In this document: positions 1 to 6,111 of the stretch, piece after piece
How the letters are laid out: each line of letters opens with the position of its first letter
Numbering within the stretch: the first letter of the stretch is position 1
Translations under genes and position numbers: made by a program
Notes under the pieces: model-generated
Databases searched by the model: none
What the model saw: only the letters and a program-made list of their open reading frames with translations
Told to the model about the DNA's origin: nothing
Assembly: GCA_030836325.1 (NCBI GenBank)
Contig: JAURQC010000009.1
Span: 1-8,034 of the forward strand
DNA from: Candidatus Nanopelagicales bacterium
GTDB lineage: Bacteria; Actinomycetota; Actinomycetes; S36-B12
Direction: 5' to 3'
DNA length: 8,034 bases

Positions 1-860
1 CCCAGCAGATCGCGACCTGTGCAGATCCCGATGCCGCCGTCACGGTTCTCATGCCCATCGGTGCCGATCCGCACGACTTCTCCCCCTCGTCAGCTCAAGT
101 CGCGGAGGTTGTTGGCGCCGACATCGTCATCGCGAACGGGCTTGGACTCGAAGCTGGGCTCGACGATGCACTGGACAACGCGGCCGCCGACGGAGCCACG
201 GTCATCAACGTTGCCGAAACGGTTGACCCCATCCCATTCGGTGAACACAACGGCCACGATGACGAACACAGCGACGACGAACACAGCGACGAGAAGGCCA
301 CCTCAACGGATGAGCATGCTGACGAGCACGGTGATGAAGATCCGCACTTCTGGTTCGACATGAATCGCATGGCGCAGGTCGCCGAACTCATCGGCGACGA
401 ACTCTCCGCTTCCGGCGGAGCCCAGTACGCCGAGTGCGGAGTTCAGGTAGCCGACGAGATTCGCGCCGCTGAAGTCCAGGTGCGGGCACTACTGGAATCC
501 GTTCCGGCGTCGCAGCGCATCTTGGTGACCGACCACGACGCCTTGGGCTATCTCGCCGAGACCTACGGTTACGAGATCGCCGGCACCGTCATTCCGGCAG
601 GAACCACGCTCGCCGAGCCAAGCAGCGGCGAACTCGCCGATCTCGTCGCCACCATCCAGTCCGAGGGCGTTCGAGCGATCTTCACGAACACCGCAGAACC
701 AAGCGCCCTGGCTTACGCGGTAGCCGAGGAAGTCGGAGACGACGTCCAGGTGGTGCCCCTATTCGTCGGCAGCCTCGGCGAATCGGGCTCAGGCGCCGAG
801 GACTACGTCTCACTGATGCTCACCGATGCCGAACGCATCTCGACCGCGCTCAACTCCTGA
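1..860 (+). CDS. znuA: Zinc ABC transporter solute-binding protein (ZnuA/TroA family), 5' partial
   Basis: Extracytoplasmic metal-binding protein that captures Zn2+ (possibly Mn2+) and delivers it to the permease encoded next. The reading frame is open to the left edge (first full codon at base 3), so the signal peptide or lipobox and true start are outside; 285 residues are visible. Numbering from that codon, family landmarks are GADPHDF with metal-ligand His24, an acidic His-rich loop (about residues 81-113, six His among many Asp/Glu), DPHFWFD with ligand His115, and a TDHDALGYLAETYGYE segment with ligand His178. The fourth position, usually an Asp before SLG/SIA in this fold, reads VGSLGE, so Gly256 stands there. 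Two Cys (Cys6 and one in the AECGVQ segment) could form a disulphide. The His-rich loop favours zinc over manganese, as known for ZnuA-type proteins. It is the first visible gene of the operon, and a 33-nt gap follows before the permease. The ATG at 51 is internal, because family sequence continues upstream of it. Confidence 0.93.
   Translation, partial: QQIATCADPDAAVTVLMPIGADPHDFSPSSAQVAEVVGADIVIANGLGLEAGLDDALDNAAADGATVINVAETVDPIPFGEHNGHDDEHSDDEHSDEKATSTDEHADEHGDEDPHFWFDMNRMAQVAELIGDELSASGGAQYAECGVQVADEIRAAEVQVRALLESVPASQRILVTDHDALGYLAETYGYEIAGTVIPAGTTLAEPSSGELADLVATIQSEGVRAIFTNTAEPSALAYAVAEEVGDDVQVVPLFVGSLGESGSGAEDYVSLMLTDAERISTALNS
261..290 (+). repeat. Perfect 15-bp tandem duplication in the His-rich loop of znuA
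   Basis: The unit gacgaacacagcgac occurs twice back to back (261-275 and 276-290), in frame, each copy encoding Asp-Glu-His-Ser-Asp. It lies within the metal-chelating loop and adds one His plus acidic residues. It looks like a recent slippage or duplication product, since the two copies are identical at every base including third codon positions. Confidence 0.9.
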
Positions 861-893
861 GCCCTCGACTGCCCTACCTGGAAGACTGACGCC

Positions 894-1736
894 GTGGAGT
901 TCTTCACCGAGCCATTCGCGCTGGCCTTCCAGCAGCGAGCACTCATCGGTGGTGCGCTCGCCGCGGTAATGAGTTCGATCGTGGGCACCTGGCTGGTTCT
1001 TCGTGGCATGAGTTTCTTCGGAGATGCCTTCGTCCACGGTGTGGTTCCGGGAATCGCCGCAGCAGTCGTGTTGGACATAAACCCTTTGATCGGGGCAGCC
1101 GTCGCCGCAGCAGTCATGGTTCTCGCGATCGAAGTGGTGCATCGGCAGACAGCACTAAGCGAGGACACCTCGATCGGCTTGCTGTTTGTGGGGATGCTCG
1201 CCCTTGGTGTGGTGATCATTTCCCGCCTGGACACGTACTCCGGCAGCCTGACGAGCATCTTGTTCGGTGACGCACTCGGCGTGACGGCCGGTGATTTGGT
1301 GGGCCAGGCGATCTTGGCCGCCATAGTCATCGGCGTGGCGCTCGCGCTCTACCGACCACTGCTGGCGTTGAGTTTCAACGCTGAAAAGGCCGAACTGCTG
1401 GGTATGAAACCTAAGCGCGCCCACGCCGCCCTCATGGTGCTGATCGCGGCTGCGGTGATCGGCAGCTACCAATCAGTGGGAACCTTGCTCGTCTTCGGCC
1501 TCTTGGTCGGTCCGCCAGCTGCGGCCAGTCTCCTCGCCCGAACTGTGCCGCGGATGATGCTGTACGCCACGGTTATCGCGCTTTTCTCGGTGTGGCTCGG
1601 GTTGACCTTGAGCTACCACCTCGGCACCGCGGGCTCGGCCACCATGGCACTCGTTCCGATCGTCATCTTCTTCATCGTGCTGGCCGTCACCCGGCTGGCT
1701 CCGCGTCGCGCGCCGCAGGAGGTGTCCCATGCCTGA
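894..1736 (+). CDS. znuB: Zinc ABC transporter permease (ABC-3 family, ZnuB)
   Basis: Integral membrane subunit that forms the channel for zinc import, expected to dimerise and pair with the ATPase encoded next. The 280-residue product has the family length and landmarks: an RGMSFFGDAFVHGVVPG segment (about residues 37-53), EDTSIGLLF near 90, ILFGDALGV near 122-130, a cytoplasmic FNAEKAELLGM loop (about 161-171) likely contacting the ATPase, and SVGTLLVFGLLVGPPAAA (about 194-211). Multiple hydrophobic membrane segments run from about residue 12 to 266. GTG at 894 is preceded by ggaag at 880-884 with about 9 nt spacing. The 3' end overlaps the ATPase start by 8 nt. The order is binding protein, permease, ATPase. 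Confidence 0.94.
   Translation: MEFFTEPFALAFQQRALIGGALAAVMSSIVGTWLVLRGMSFFGDAFVHGVVPGIAAAVVLDINPLIGAAVAAAVMVLAIEVVHRQTALSEDTSIGLLFVGMLALGVVIISRLDTYSGSLTSILFGDALGVTAGDLVGQAILAAIVIGVALALYRPLLALSFNAEKAELLGMKPKRAHAALMVLIAAAVIGSYQSVGTLLVFGLLVGPPAAASLLARTVPRMMLYATVIALFSVWLGLTLSYHLGTAGSATMALVPIVIFFIVLAVTRLAPRRAPQEVSHA
1717..1722 (+). promoter_or_regulatory. Strong Shine-Dalgarno for znuC inside the znuB 3' end
   Basis: AGGAGG sits 6 nt before the ATG at 1729, inside the last codons of the permease gene. It fixes the ATPase start and the 8-nt gene overlap, and suggests coupled translation. Confidence 0.85.
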
Positions 1737-2538
1737 TGCGGTGGTGGGACGCCATGTGGTCATTTCACGAGGTGAGCGCGTAGCCCTGAGAGATTCGGAC
1801 TTCACGATTCCCAAGGGCGCGATTACGGCGATCATCGGCCCCAACGGCTCGGGCAAGTCGACGTTGCTGCATGCCATCGCCGGCCTACTCACGATCGACA
1901 GCGGCGCCCTGAGTGTTCTCGGCGCAACGCCTGCACTCAGCCAGTCGCAGATCTCCTACGTCCTGCAGTACACAACCGTTCCAGCTGGCACCCCCCTCAC
2001 TGTTCGCGAAGCAGTCGCCATGGGCAGGTACCCATCGCTCGGCTTCCTGCGACGTCCGAGCGCAGAGGACAAGAAGCGGGTGCAGCAAGCCATGGAGCGC
2101 CTGGACATCACCCACCTTGCAGACCGTCACATCACCGAACTCTCCGGTGGTCAACGCCAGCGTGTTTATGTCGCGCAGGGAATCGCCCAAGACCACGCAA
2201 TGTTGCTCCTTGATGAACCACTGACCGGCCTGGACATCACGTCAGCAAAGACGATCGATGCGATCATCCACGACGAGCCCGAACGCGGGTGTTCCGTTGT
2301 TCTCACCACCCACGATCTGGAAGAAGCCAAAGTGGCTGATCACGTGATCCTCACCTCTGGTTACGTGGTTGCTTCTGGTCCACCCGAACAAGCTCTGACT
2401 CCAGAGAACCTCGCGACGGCCTACGGCCTTGGCTCCCTGCATTCCCAGGACGACAACACACCCCTATTCCCAACCGAGCATCACAACCACGGATTCGACA
2501 TTGGCCACGACGATCACGGACACCACCATGAGCACTGA
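1729..2538 (+). CDS. znuC: Zinc ABC transporter ATPase (ZnuC) with His-rich C-terminal tail
   Basis: Cytoplasmic nucleotide-binding subunit that powers zinc import. The 269-residue product carries a complete ABC ATPase set: Walker A GPNGSGKS (37-44), Q-loop Gln80 in SYVLQ, signature LSGGQ (138-142), Walker B MLLLDEP (158-164), and H-loop His195 in TTHDLEEA. The core ends near residue 235. Beyond it is a tail of about 35 residues ending in a His-rich stretch (251-269, nine His with several Asp), a plausible cytosolic zinc-binding extension; this role is inferred. The ATG at 1729 is supported by AGGAGG 6 nt upstream and overlaps the permease gene by 8 nt. The stop overlaps the zur start by 11 nt. 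The neighbouring zinc binding protein and Zur point to zinc as substrate rather than Mn or Fe. Confidence 0.94.
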   Translation: MPDAVVGRHVVISRGERVALRDSDFTIPKGAITAIIGPNGSGKSTLLHAIAGLLTIDSGALSVLGATPALSQSQISYVLQYTTVPAGTPLTVREAVAMGRYPSLGFLRRPSAEDKKRVQQAMERLDITHLADRHITELSGGQRQRVYVAQGIAQDHAMLLLDEPLTGLDITSAKTIDAIIHDEPERGCSVVLTTHDLEEAKVADHVILTSGYVVASGPPEQALTPENLATAYGLGSLHSQDDNTPLFPTEHHNHGFDIGHDDHGHHHEH

Positions 2539-2935
2539 ATCCAAGGCAACCGTTGGCGTCCGGTCCACCAAACAACGAACAGCAGTCATCAACGCCCTCG
2601 AACACTTCGACGATTTCCGATCCACCCAGGAGATCCACGACTATCTGCGCCACGAAGGCACCACCGTCGGCCTGACCACTGTCTACCGAACGCTTACCGC
2701 ACTGGCGGAGTCTGGTGATGTTGATGTGATCGTCCGTGAGGACGGCGAGAGCGTGTACCGCAGTTGCAGCGACACCCACCACCACCATCTGGTGTGTCGG
2801 GCCTGCGGCAGGACCGTGGAAGTAGACGGACCGGCCGTGGAACGCTGGGCCGACAAAGTTTCCGCTGAGCACGGCTTCACCGACGTAAGCCACACCCTGG
2901 AGATCTTCGGTCTCTGCGGTGACTGCTCGAACTAG
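2528..2935 (+). CDS. zur: Zinc uptake regulator, Fur family (Zur/FurB)
   Basis: DNA-binding repressor that, with zinc bound, shuts off zinc-uptake genes; it probably controls its own operon. The 135-residue product has an N-terminal winged helix (RSTKQRTAV, then TTVGLTTVYRTLTAL, about 12-59) and a C-terminal dimerisation and metal domain. By spacing against the M. tuberculosis FurB structure as I recall it, all three metal sites are present: Asp66/Cys80/His85/His87 (regulatory), Cys90/Cys93/Cys130/Cys133 (structural Cys4) and His84/His86/Glu105/His122. The Asp-Cys-His-His site supports zinc sensing over iron. The ATG at 2528 lies 11 nt inside the ATPase gene and matches the usual family start. 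An in-frame ATG at 2429 would add an N-terminus that is only shadow translation of the His-rich tail. No separate promoter was seen. The gene ends 4 nt from the convergent secreted-protein gene. Confidence 0.94.
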   Translation: MSTESKATVGVRSTKQRTAVINALEHFDDFRSTQEIHDYLRHEGTTVGLTTVYRTLTALAESGDVDVIVREDGESVYRSCSDTHHHHLVCRACGRTVEVDGPAVERWADKVSAEHGFTDVSHTLEIFGLCGDCSN

Positions 2936-2939
2936 CGCC

Positions 2940-4397
2940 TCATCGCAGACTCATGGTCTTCGAGACAGTCAGCCCTGGTTTGCCATATTTCTTGTTTGGA
3001 ATGAAAGACACATACAGCGTGTATTGGCCCGTGGGCTTGCGCTTGGCGAACTTCCAGCGGATCTTCGCCCTGCCCTTCTTATTGGTGTTCTTCACCTTGC
3101 TCTTGGCAACGATCATTTCGCCCTTGGGTGTGGTCCTGGTCAAGACGAAGGCAACCCGCCCCTTGTATCGCGGGTCGACGATCGCCCGGTAGGACTTCTT
3201 GCGCTTGCCCTTCTTCTGGACCGACGGCGAGCGCACGGTCAGCGTCGTCCCCTCTACCGATCCGACGCCCGTGGTGCTGACGACAGGTGCCTGATCCACG
3301 CGAAGCCGTAGTGCGGCCGCGCCTGTCGGTTGCGCAGCCGTCGCTTGCGCTGCGGTATTGGTCGGCGTCGCGGTCGGCGTCTGCGCCTGCTGTCCAGGCG
3401 TCTGGGTTCCTTGATTTTGTTGCTGAGCAGTTCCCTGCTGCGGCTGCTGACCCTGCTGCTGGCTGGCAGCCTCGGAATCTTCAATCAAGTAGGGAACCGA
3501 TCGCACTGTCACGTGAGCCCCACCGTTCACCAGGGATCCGTACTTGAGCGTGTCCTCGACAATCAGGTACTGCCCAGGCAACGAGGCGCGTTCTGGCCTA
3601 TTCGAGTATCCGCCGTTCAAGTCTCGAGCGGCAGTTCGGTTGAGACTGGCTTCCTCGAGGCGTGTGCATTCCGAGGAGTCCCACTCGTACGTCTGGACTT
3701 GGCTGGCTGCTCCCGTCGGACAGGCCCAAACAGACAGGTTGCGCAGGGGTCGCTCGTTCGTATCAGGCAGATTCGTCCAATCCGGAAGCGAAACGGTGAG
3801 GTCATTCTTAGCCAGATCGATCCTTGCCGCATCGGCTCCATCGCGAAGCACCATCGGCGGCAACAGTGTCCGTGGCTGCCTCATCACTGCCAGATACGCG
3901 CGCGTGGCGTAACCAATTGCATTGTCAACAAGCAACTGACCACGGTAGATATCTCCGTACATGCTGTCCACGATGTCGACGTCAAGATCCTCTGCAATAA
4001 CCAACCCGTGATTCAGTGTGCGGGTCACGACCGCCGCCTCTTGATCCACATCGCAGTTCGCCACGTCAGATGCGTTGGGGCACCTGCGAAGTCCCATTTG
4101 ATACTGAGAGATTTGTCGGTTTGGGGCGGCTCCAAATATCGCACGGAACGTCGTGCGCCCTGAAATTCGCTGAAGCCCCGCGTTGAACAGAGGCTCCGCG
4201 CTGGCTCCTGTCGAGAGGGCCTGCTCCTGGTATTCGACAGCAGGCGTCGAGAACATCTGGAAATTGCTCGTGGCCTGGTCCACACCTCCAACCGCCTGGG
4301 CGGCCGGAGCGATCGCCACTCCACCAAGAATGAGCGCGCCACTAATGGCACCAGCGACCGCGCGGACGAGAGTGGATTTCATCGATTCGAAAAACAC
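2940..4397 (-). CDS. Secreted protein of unknown function: two Cys-containing modules, Gln-rich linker, basic Ig-like C-terminus
   Basis: I do not recognise this gene. The GTG start at 4397 gives 485 residues. A Sec signal peptide (basic MKSTLVR, hydrophobic core, Ala-Gln-Ala about 33-35) predicts cleavage near residue 35. About residues 45-305 appear to hold two loosely similar modules, each with a Cys-Pro (Cys106, Cys226), a second Cys (Cys115, Cys244) and then Gly-Gln-x-Leu-x-Val or similar; the Cys pairs could form disulphides. Residues about 309-358 are a Gln/Thr/Pro/Ala-rich disordered linker. Residues about 384-485 are Lys/Arg-rich with beta-strand patterning (KGRVAFVLT, KGRAKIRWKF, GQYTLYVSF) resembling a bacterial Ig-like domain. 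There is no LPXTG sorting motif, lipobox or hydrophobic C-terminus, so release or non-covalent wall binding is likely. Only two His are present, which argues against zinc storage despite the neighbouring zinc operon. An ATG at 4382, five codons downstream of the GTG, is the alternative start. Confidence 0.82.
   Translation of the reverse strand: MFFESMKSTLVRAVAGAISGALILGGVAIAPAAQAVGGVDQATSNFQMFSTPAVEYQEQALSTGASAEPLFNAGLQRISGRTTFRAIFGAAPNRQISQYQMGLRRCPNASDVANCDVDQEAAVVTRTLNHGLVIAEDLDVDIVDSMYGDIYRGQLLVDNAIGYATRAYLAVMRQPRTLLPPMVLRDGADAARIDLAKNDLTVSLPDWTNLPDTNERPLRNLSVWACPTGAASQVQTYEWDSSECTRLEEASLNRTAARDLNGGYSNRPERASLPGQYLIVEDTLKYGSLVNGGAHVTVRSVPYLIEDSEAASQQQGQQPQQGTAQQQNQGTQTPGQQAQTPTATPTNTAAQATAAQPTGAAALRLRVDQAPVVSTTGVGSVEGTTLTVRSPSVQKKGKRKKSYRAIVDPRYKGRVAFVLTRTTPKGEMIVAKSKVKNTNKKGRAKIRWKFAKRKPTGQYTLYVSFIPNKKYGKPGLTVSKTMSLR
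3326..3461 (-). other. Low-complexity Gln-rich linker coding segment
   Basis: This stretch of the secreted-protein gene encodes about 45 residues dominated by Gln, Thr, Pro, Ala and Gly (about residues 313-358), with runs of CAG codons seen as ctgctg on the + strand. It separates the Cys-containing N-terminal half from the basic C-terminal domain and is probably disordered and extracellular. Slippage-prone DNA here could vary in length between strains. Confidence 0.75.
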
Positions 4398-4404
4398 AGG
4401 TTCA

Positions 4405-4410
4405 CCTTCC
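4405..4410 (-). promoter_or_regulatory. Shine-Dalgarno GGAAGG deciding the GTG start of the secreted-protein gene
   Basis: Read on the - strand, GGAAGG is followed by tgaacct (7 nt) and then GTG at 4397. The downstream ATG at 4382 lies 22 nt from this site and has no good ribosome-binding site of its own. The signal peptide is intact either way, so the GTG is preferred on spacing alone. Confidence 0.6.
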
Positions 4411-4470
4411 GTAGCCAAGGTATGCACCGTGCCATACACAGCACAGTCGGGCATCGAATTCGCGCGAACC

Positions 4471-4486
4471 GGGGTGCTAGGACCCC
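4471..4486 (-). terminator. Weak hairpin downstream of uppS, possible terminator
   Basis: GGGGT (4471-4475) pairs with ACCCC (4482-4486) around a 6-nt loop, starting 7 nt past the uppS stop. The 5-bp stem is short and no T-tract follows on the - strand, so it is at best a weak intrinsic terminator or pause site. Confidence 0.22.
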
Positions 4487-4492
4487 AGCTAC

Positions 4493-5293
4493 TCAGGATT
4501 TTGGAACAAAGTTCGGGACCGCTCCTCCGTAGCGGCGATCCCGGGAGGCGTAGATCTCGCAGGCGTGCCACAGGTGCCGGCGATCGAAGTCCGGCCACAG
4601 GGTGTCCAGGAACACCATCTCGGCGTAGGCGGACTGCCAGATCAAGAAATTCGAGGTGCGCTGCTCACCCGATGAGCGAACGAATAGGTCGACATCGGGC
4701 ATGTCGGGTTCGTCGAGGTACTTGGCAAACAGGCGCTCGTCGATCTTGTCGGGGTCGAGTCTTTTCGCATTGACGTCGTCGGCGATCTTCTTGGCTGCAT
4801 CGGCGATCTCAGCGCGTCCTCCGTAGTTAACGCACATGGTCAGAGTCAGCGTGTTGTTGTCCTTGGTGAGTTCCTCGGCTGTCTCGAGTTCATCGATAAC
4901 CGACTTCCATAGTCGCTTGCGTCGTCCTGCCCATCGAACTCGAACACCGAGTTCGTTCATCTCATCGCGGCGTCTGCGTATGACGTCGCGATTGAAGCCC
5001 ATCAGGAATTTCACTTCATCCGGTGAGCGCTTCCAGTTCTCGGTGCTGAAGGCGTAGGCAGAGATATGCGTGATGCCTAGTTCGATCGCACCGTGCACGC
5101 AATCGAGCAGACTCGCTTCACCCATCTCGTGGCCCTTGGTGCGTGGAAGGTCACGTTCCTTGGCCCAGCGGCCGTTGCCATCCATCACGATCGCAACGTG
5201 TTTGGGAATCAGGTCCTCGGGAAGTTGCGGTGGTTTGGCACCCGACGGGTGCGGCGTGGGTTGCCGTTGAGGGGTCTTCTTCCGGCGGGCCAT
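4493..5293 (-). CDS. uppS: Isoprenyl (cis-prenyl/polyprenyl) diphosphate synthase, UppS family
   Basis: Condenses isopentenyl diphosphate onto an allylic diphosphate with cis geometry to make the polyprenyl carrier used for peptidoglycan and other wall polymers; cytosolic or membrane-associated. The 266-residue product has every family landmark, offset +12 from E. coli UppS numbering as I recall it: catalytic Asp38 in MDGNGRWA (37-44), Arg51, His55, the SxENW segment (83-87), Arg206, Arg212, Ser214 and Glu225 in [11 protein letters not shown]...YAE. Gln follows Glu in GEQR, where E. coli has His, as in actinobacterial decaprenyl diphosphate synthases; product chain length cannot be read from sequence. 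The first 25 residues are a basic, Pro-rich extension. ATG at 5293 has only a weak upstream gaag, and the gene follows recO by 28 nt, so it is probably in the recO operon. Confidence 0.95.
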   Translation of the reverse strand: MARRKKTPQRQPTPHPSGAKPPQLPEDLIPKHVAIVMDGNGRWAKERDLPRTKGHEMGEASLLDCVHGAIELGITHISAYAFSTENWKRSPDEVKFLMGFNRDVIRRRRDEMNELGVRVRWAGRRKRLWKSVIDELETAEELTKDNNTLTLTMCVNYGGRAEIADAAKKIADDVNAKRLDPDKIDERLFAKYLDEPDMPDVDLFVRSSGEQRTSNFLIWQSAYAEMVFLDTLWPDFDRRHLWHACEIYASRDRRYGGAVPNFVPKS

Positions 5294-5321
5294 CAGGTCA
5301 TCTTCACAGATCGAGTAGAGC

Positions 5322-6053
5322 TCATGTTCGATCGACGAGAGGAAGGGAGCGCAGGCCCCGCTCGATATGCCATTGAAGGAAGGCGGCTACCAGCCCGCTG
5401 GCTTCATTGCGCTCTCTTGTCTCGGCCGCGTCGGCGACTTCCCAGTCGCCCGCCAAGAGCGCACCCAGGAGAGCAACGGCGAGCGGGCTTGGCGCCGCAC
5501 TTCCTGGAGGACGGCAGTTGCCGCAGACCATCCCGCCGGCCTGGACGTTGAAGGCTCGGTGGGGTCCTGGCTCGGCGCAGCGGGCGCACTCATCGAAGGA
5601 GGGCGACCACCCGGCCACCGCGAGTGATCGCAGGAGGTAGGAGTCGAGGATCAGGGTTGGCTCGTGTTCACCGGCTGCCATCGACCGCAGGCCCGATACC
5701 AGGAGCGCGTACTGCTGAACACTCGGTTCACGCTCCTCTGAGGTAAGCCGTTCGGCCGTTTCGAGCATTGCCGTACCCGACGTCCACTTGGCGTAATCGT
5801 CGGCGAGGCGCCCACCGATTGGATCGATGGTCTCGACCTGAGTGACGTTGTCCAAGGATCTGCCTTCGTAGAACTGCACGTCCACGTGGTTGAAGGGCTC
5901 GAGCCGAGCTCCGATGCGACTGGAGGTCTTGCGCACTCCACGGGCAACCGCGCGAACGCGACCGTTGCGCCGAGTGAGAAGCGTGATGATGCGATCGGCC
6001 TCGCCCAGTTTCTGGGTGCGAAGCACAATTCCCTCATCACGGTAGGTCGGCAC
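5322..6053 (-). CDS. recO: DNA repair protein RecO
   Basis: Recombination mediator that helps load RecA onto SSB-coated single-stranded DNA in the RecFOR pathway and anneals strands. The 243-residue product has an N-terminal OB-fold ([13 protein letters not shown], then [26 protein letters not shown], about 1-42), a helical core, and a C-terminal zinc finger with Cys156, Cys159 (CARC) and Cys177, Cys180 (CGNC), followed by [11 protein letters not shown] and a C-terminal helix. GTG at 6053 is preceded on the - strand by GGTGAG with 8 nt spacing. The length is normal for the family. It is divergent from the AI-2E family gene across 58 nt and is followed by uppS, a common actinobacterial pairing. 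Confidence 0.95.
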   Translation of the reverse strand: MPTYRDEGIVLRTQKLGEADRIITLLTRRNGRVRAVARGVRKTSSRIGARLEPFNHVDVQFYEGRSLDNVTQVETIDPIGGRLADDYAKWTSGTAMLETAERLTSEEREPSVQQYALLVSGLRSMAAGEHEPTLILDSYLLRSLAVAGWSPSFDECARCAEPGPHRAFNVQAGGMVCGNCRPPGSAAPSPLAVALLGALLAGDWEVADAAETRERNEASGLVAAFLQWHIERGLRSLPLVDRT

Positions 6054-6111
6054 GGTACATTCTCACCGGCTGGAAGTACTGCACGCAGATGGCGCGCCCG
6101 GGAGGATTCGA
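6054..6111. promoter_or_regulatory. Divergent intergenic region between recO and the AI-2E family gene
   Basis: The 58 nt separate two oppositely oriented starts, so they or the adjoining coding ends must hold both promoters. A good GGGAGG ribosome-binding site (6100-6105, 6 nt before ATG 6112) serves the + strand gene and GGTGAG serves recO. I could not identify convincing -10/-35 hexamers or an operator, so promoter placement is inferred from gene layout. Confidence 0.45.

Larger units (their letters stand above)
4398..4492 (-). promoter_or_regulatory. Intergenic region between uppS and the secreted-protein gene, probable promoter
   Basis: These 95 nt hold the Shine-Dalgarno site, an inverted repeat GTATG (4420-4424) / CATAC (4433-4437), two overlapping palindromes (CGAATTCG 4455-4462 and TTCGCGCGAA 4459-4468) and a small GC hairpin at 4471-4486. 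I cannot point to a convincing -10/-35 pair. A promoter is inferred only from gap size relative to the otherwise tight spacing. Confidence 0.35.

Noticed and set aside
861..893. Znu intergenic gap considered as an internal promoter or Zur operator
   Set aside because: Only 33 nt with a ribosome-binding site near the end; no palindrome or AT-rich Zur-box-like sequence.
803..1330. - strand open frame of 175 codons opposite znuB
   Set aside because: It is a shadow of znuB, which has clear ABC-3 family motifs; no plausible start context or motif on the - strand.
2429..2527. Upstream ATG (2429) as the zur start
   Set aside because: The extra residues are an out-of-frame reading of the znuC His-rich tail; the family start matches ATG 2528.
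3326..3461. ctg-rich repeats considered as a CRISPR or microsatellite array
   Set aside because: There is no regular repeat-spacer structure; it is in-frame Gln-rich coding sequence.
3330..4163. Long + strand open frame (277 codons) opposite the secreted-protein gene
   Set aside because: Its composition is Arg/Ser/Leu-rich with no recognisable motif, while the - strand frame has a signal peptide, domain-like organisation and a Shine-Dalgarno site.
2940..4397. Secreted protein considered as a zinc-storage or zincophore partner of the znu operon
   Set aside because: It has only two His and no metal-binding motif, and is on the opposite strand from the operon.
4398..4598. Longer N-terminus for the secreted-protein gene starting at 4598
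   Set aside because: It would overlap the uppS 3' end by about 106 nt and bury the signal peptide behind 67 residues.
5093..5551. + strand open frame across the uppS/recO junction
   Set aside because: It is an Arg/Pro-rich shadow of two confidently identified genes.
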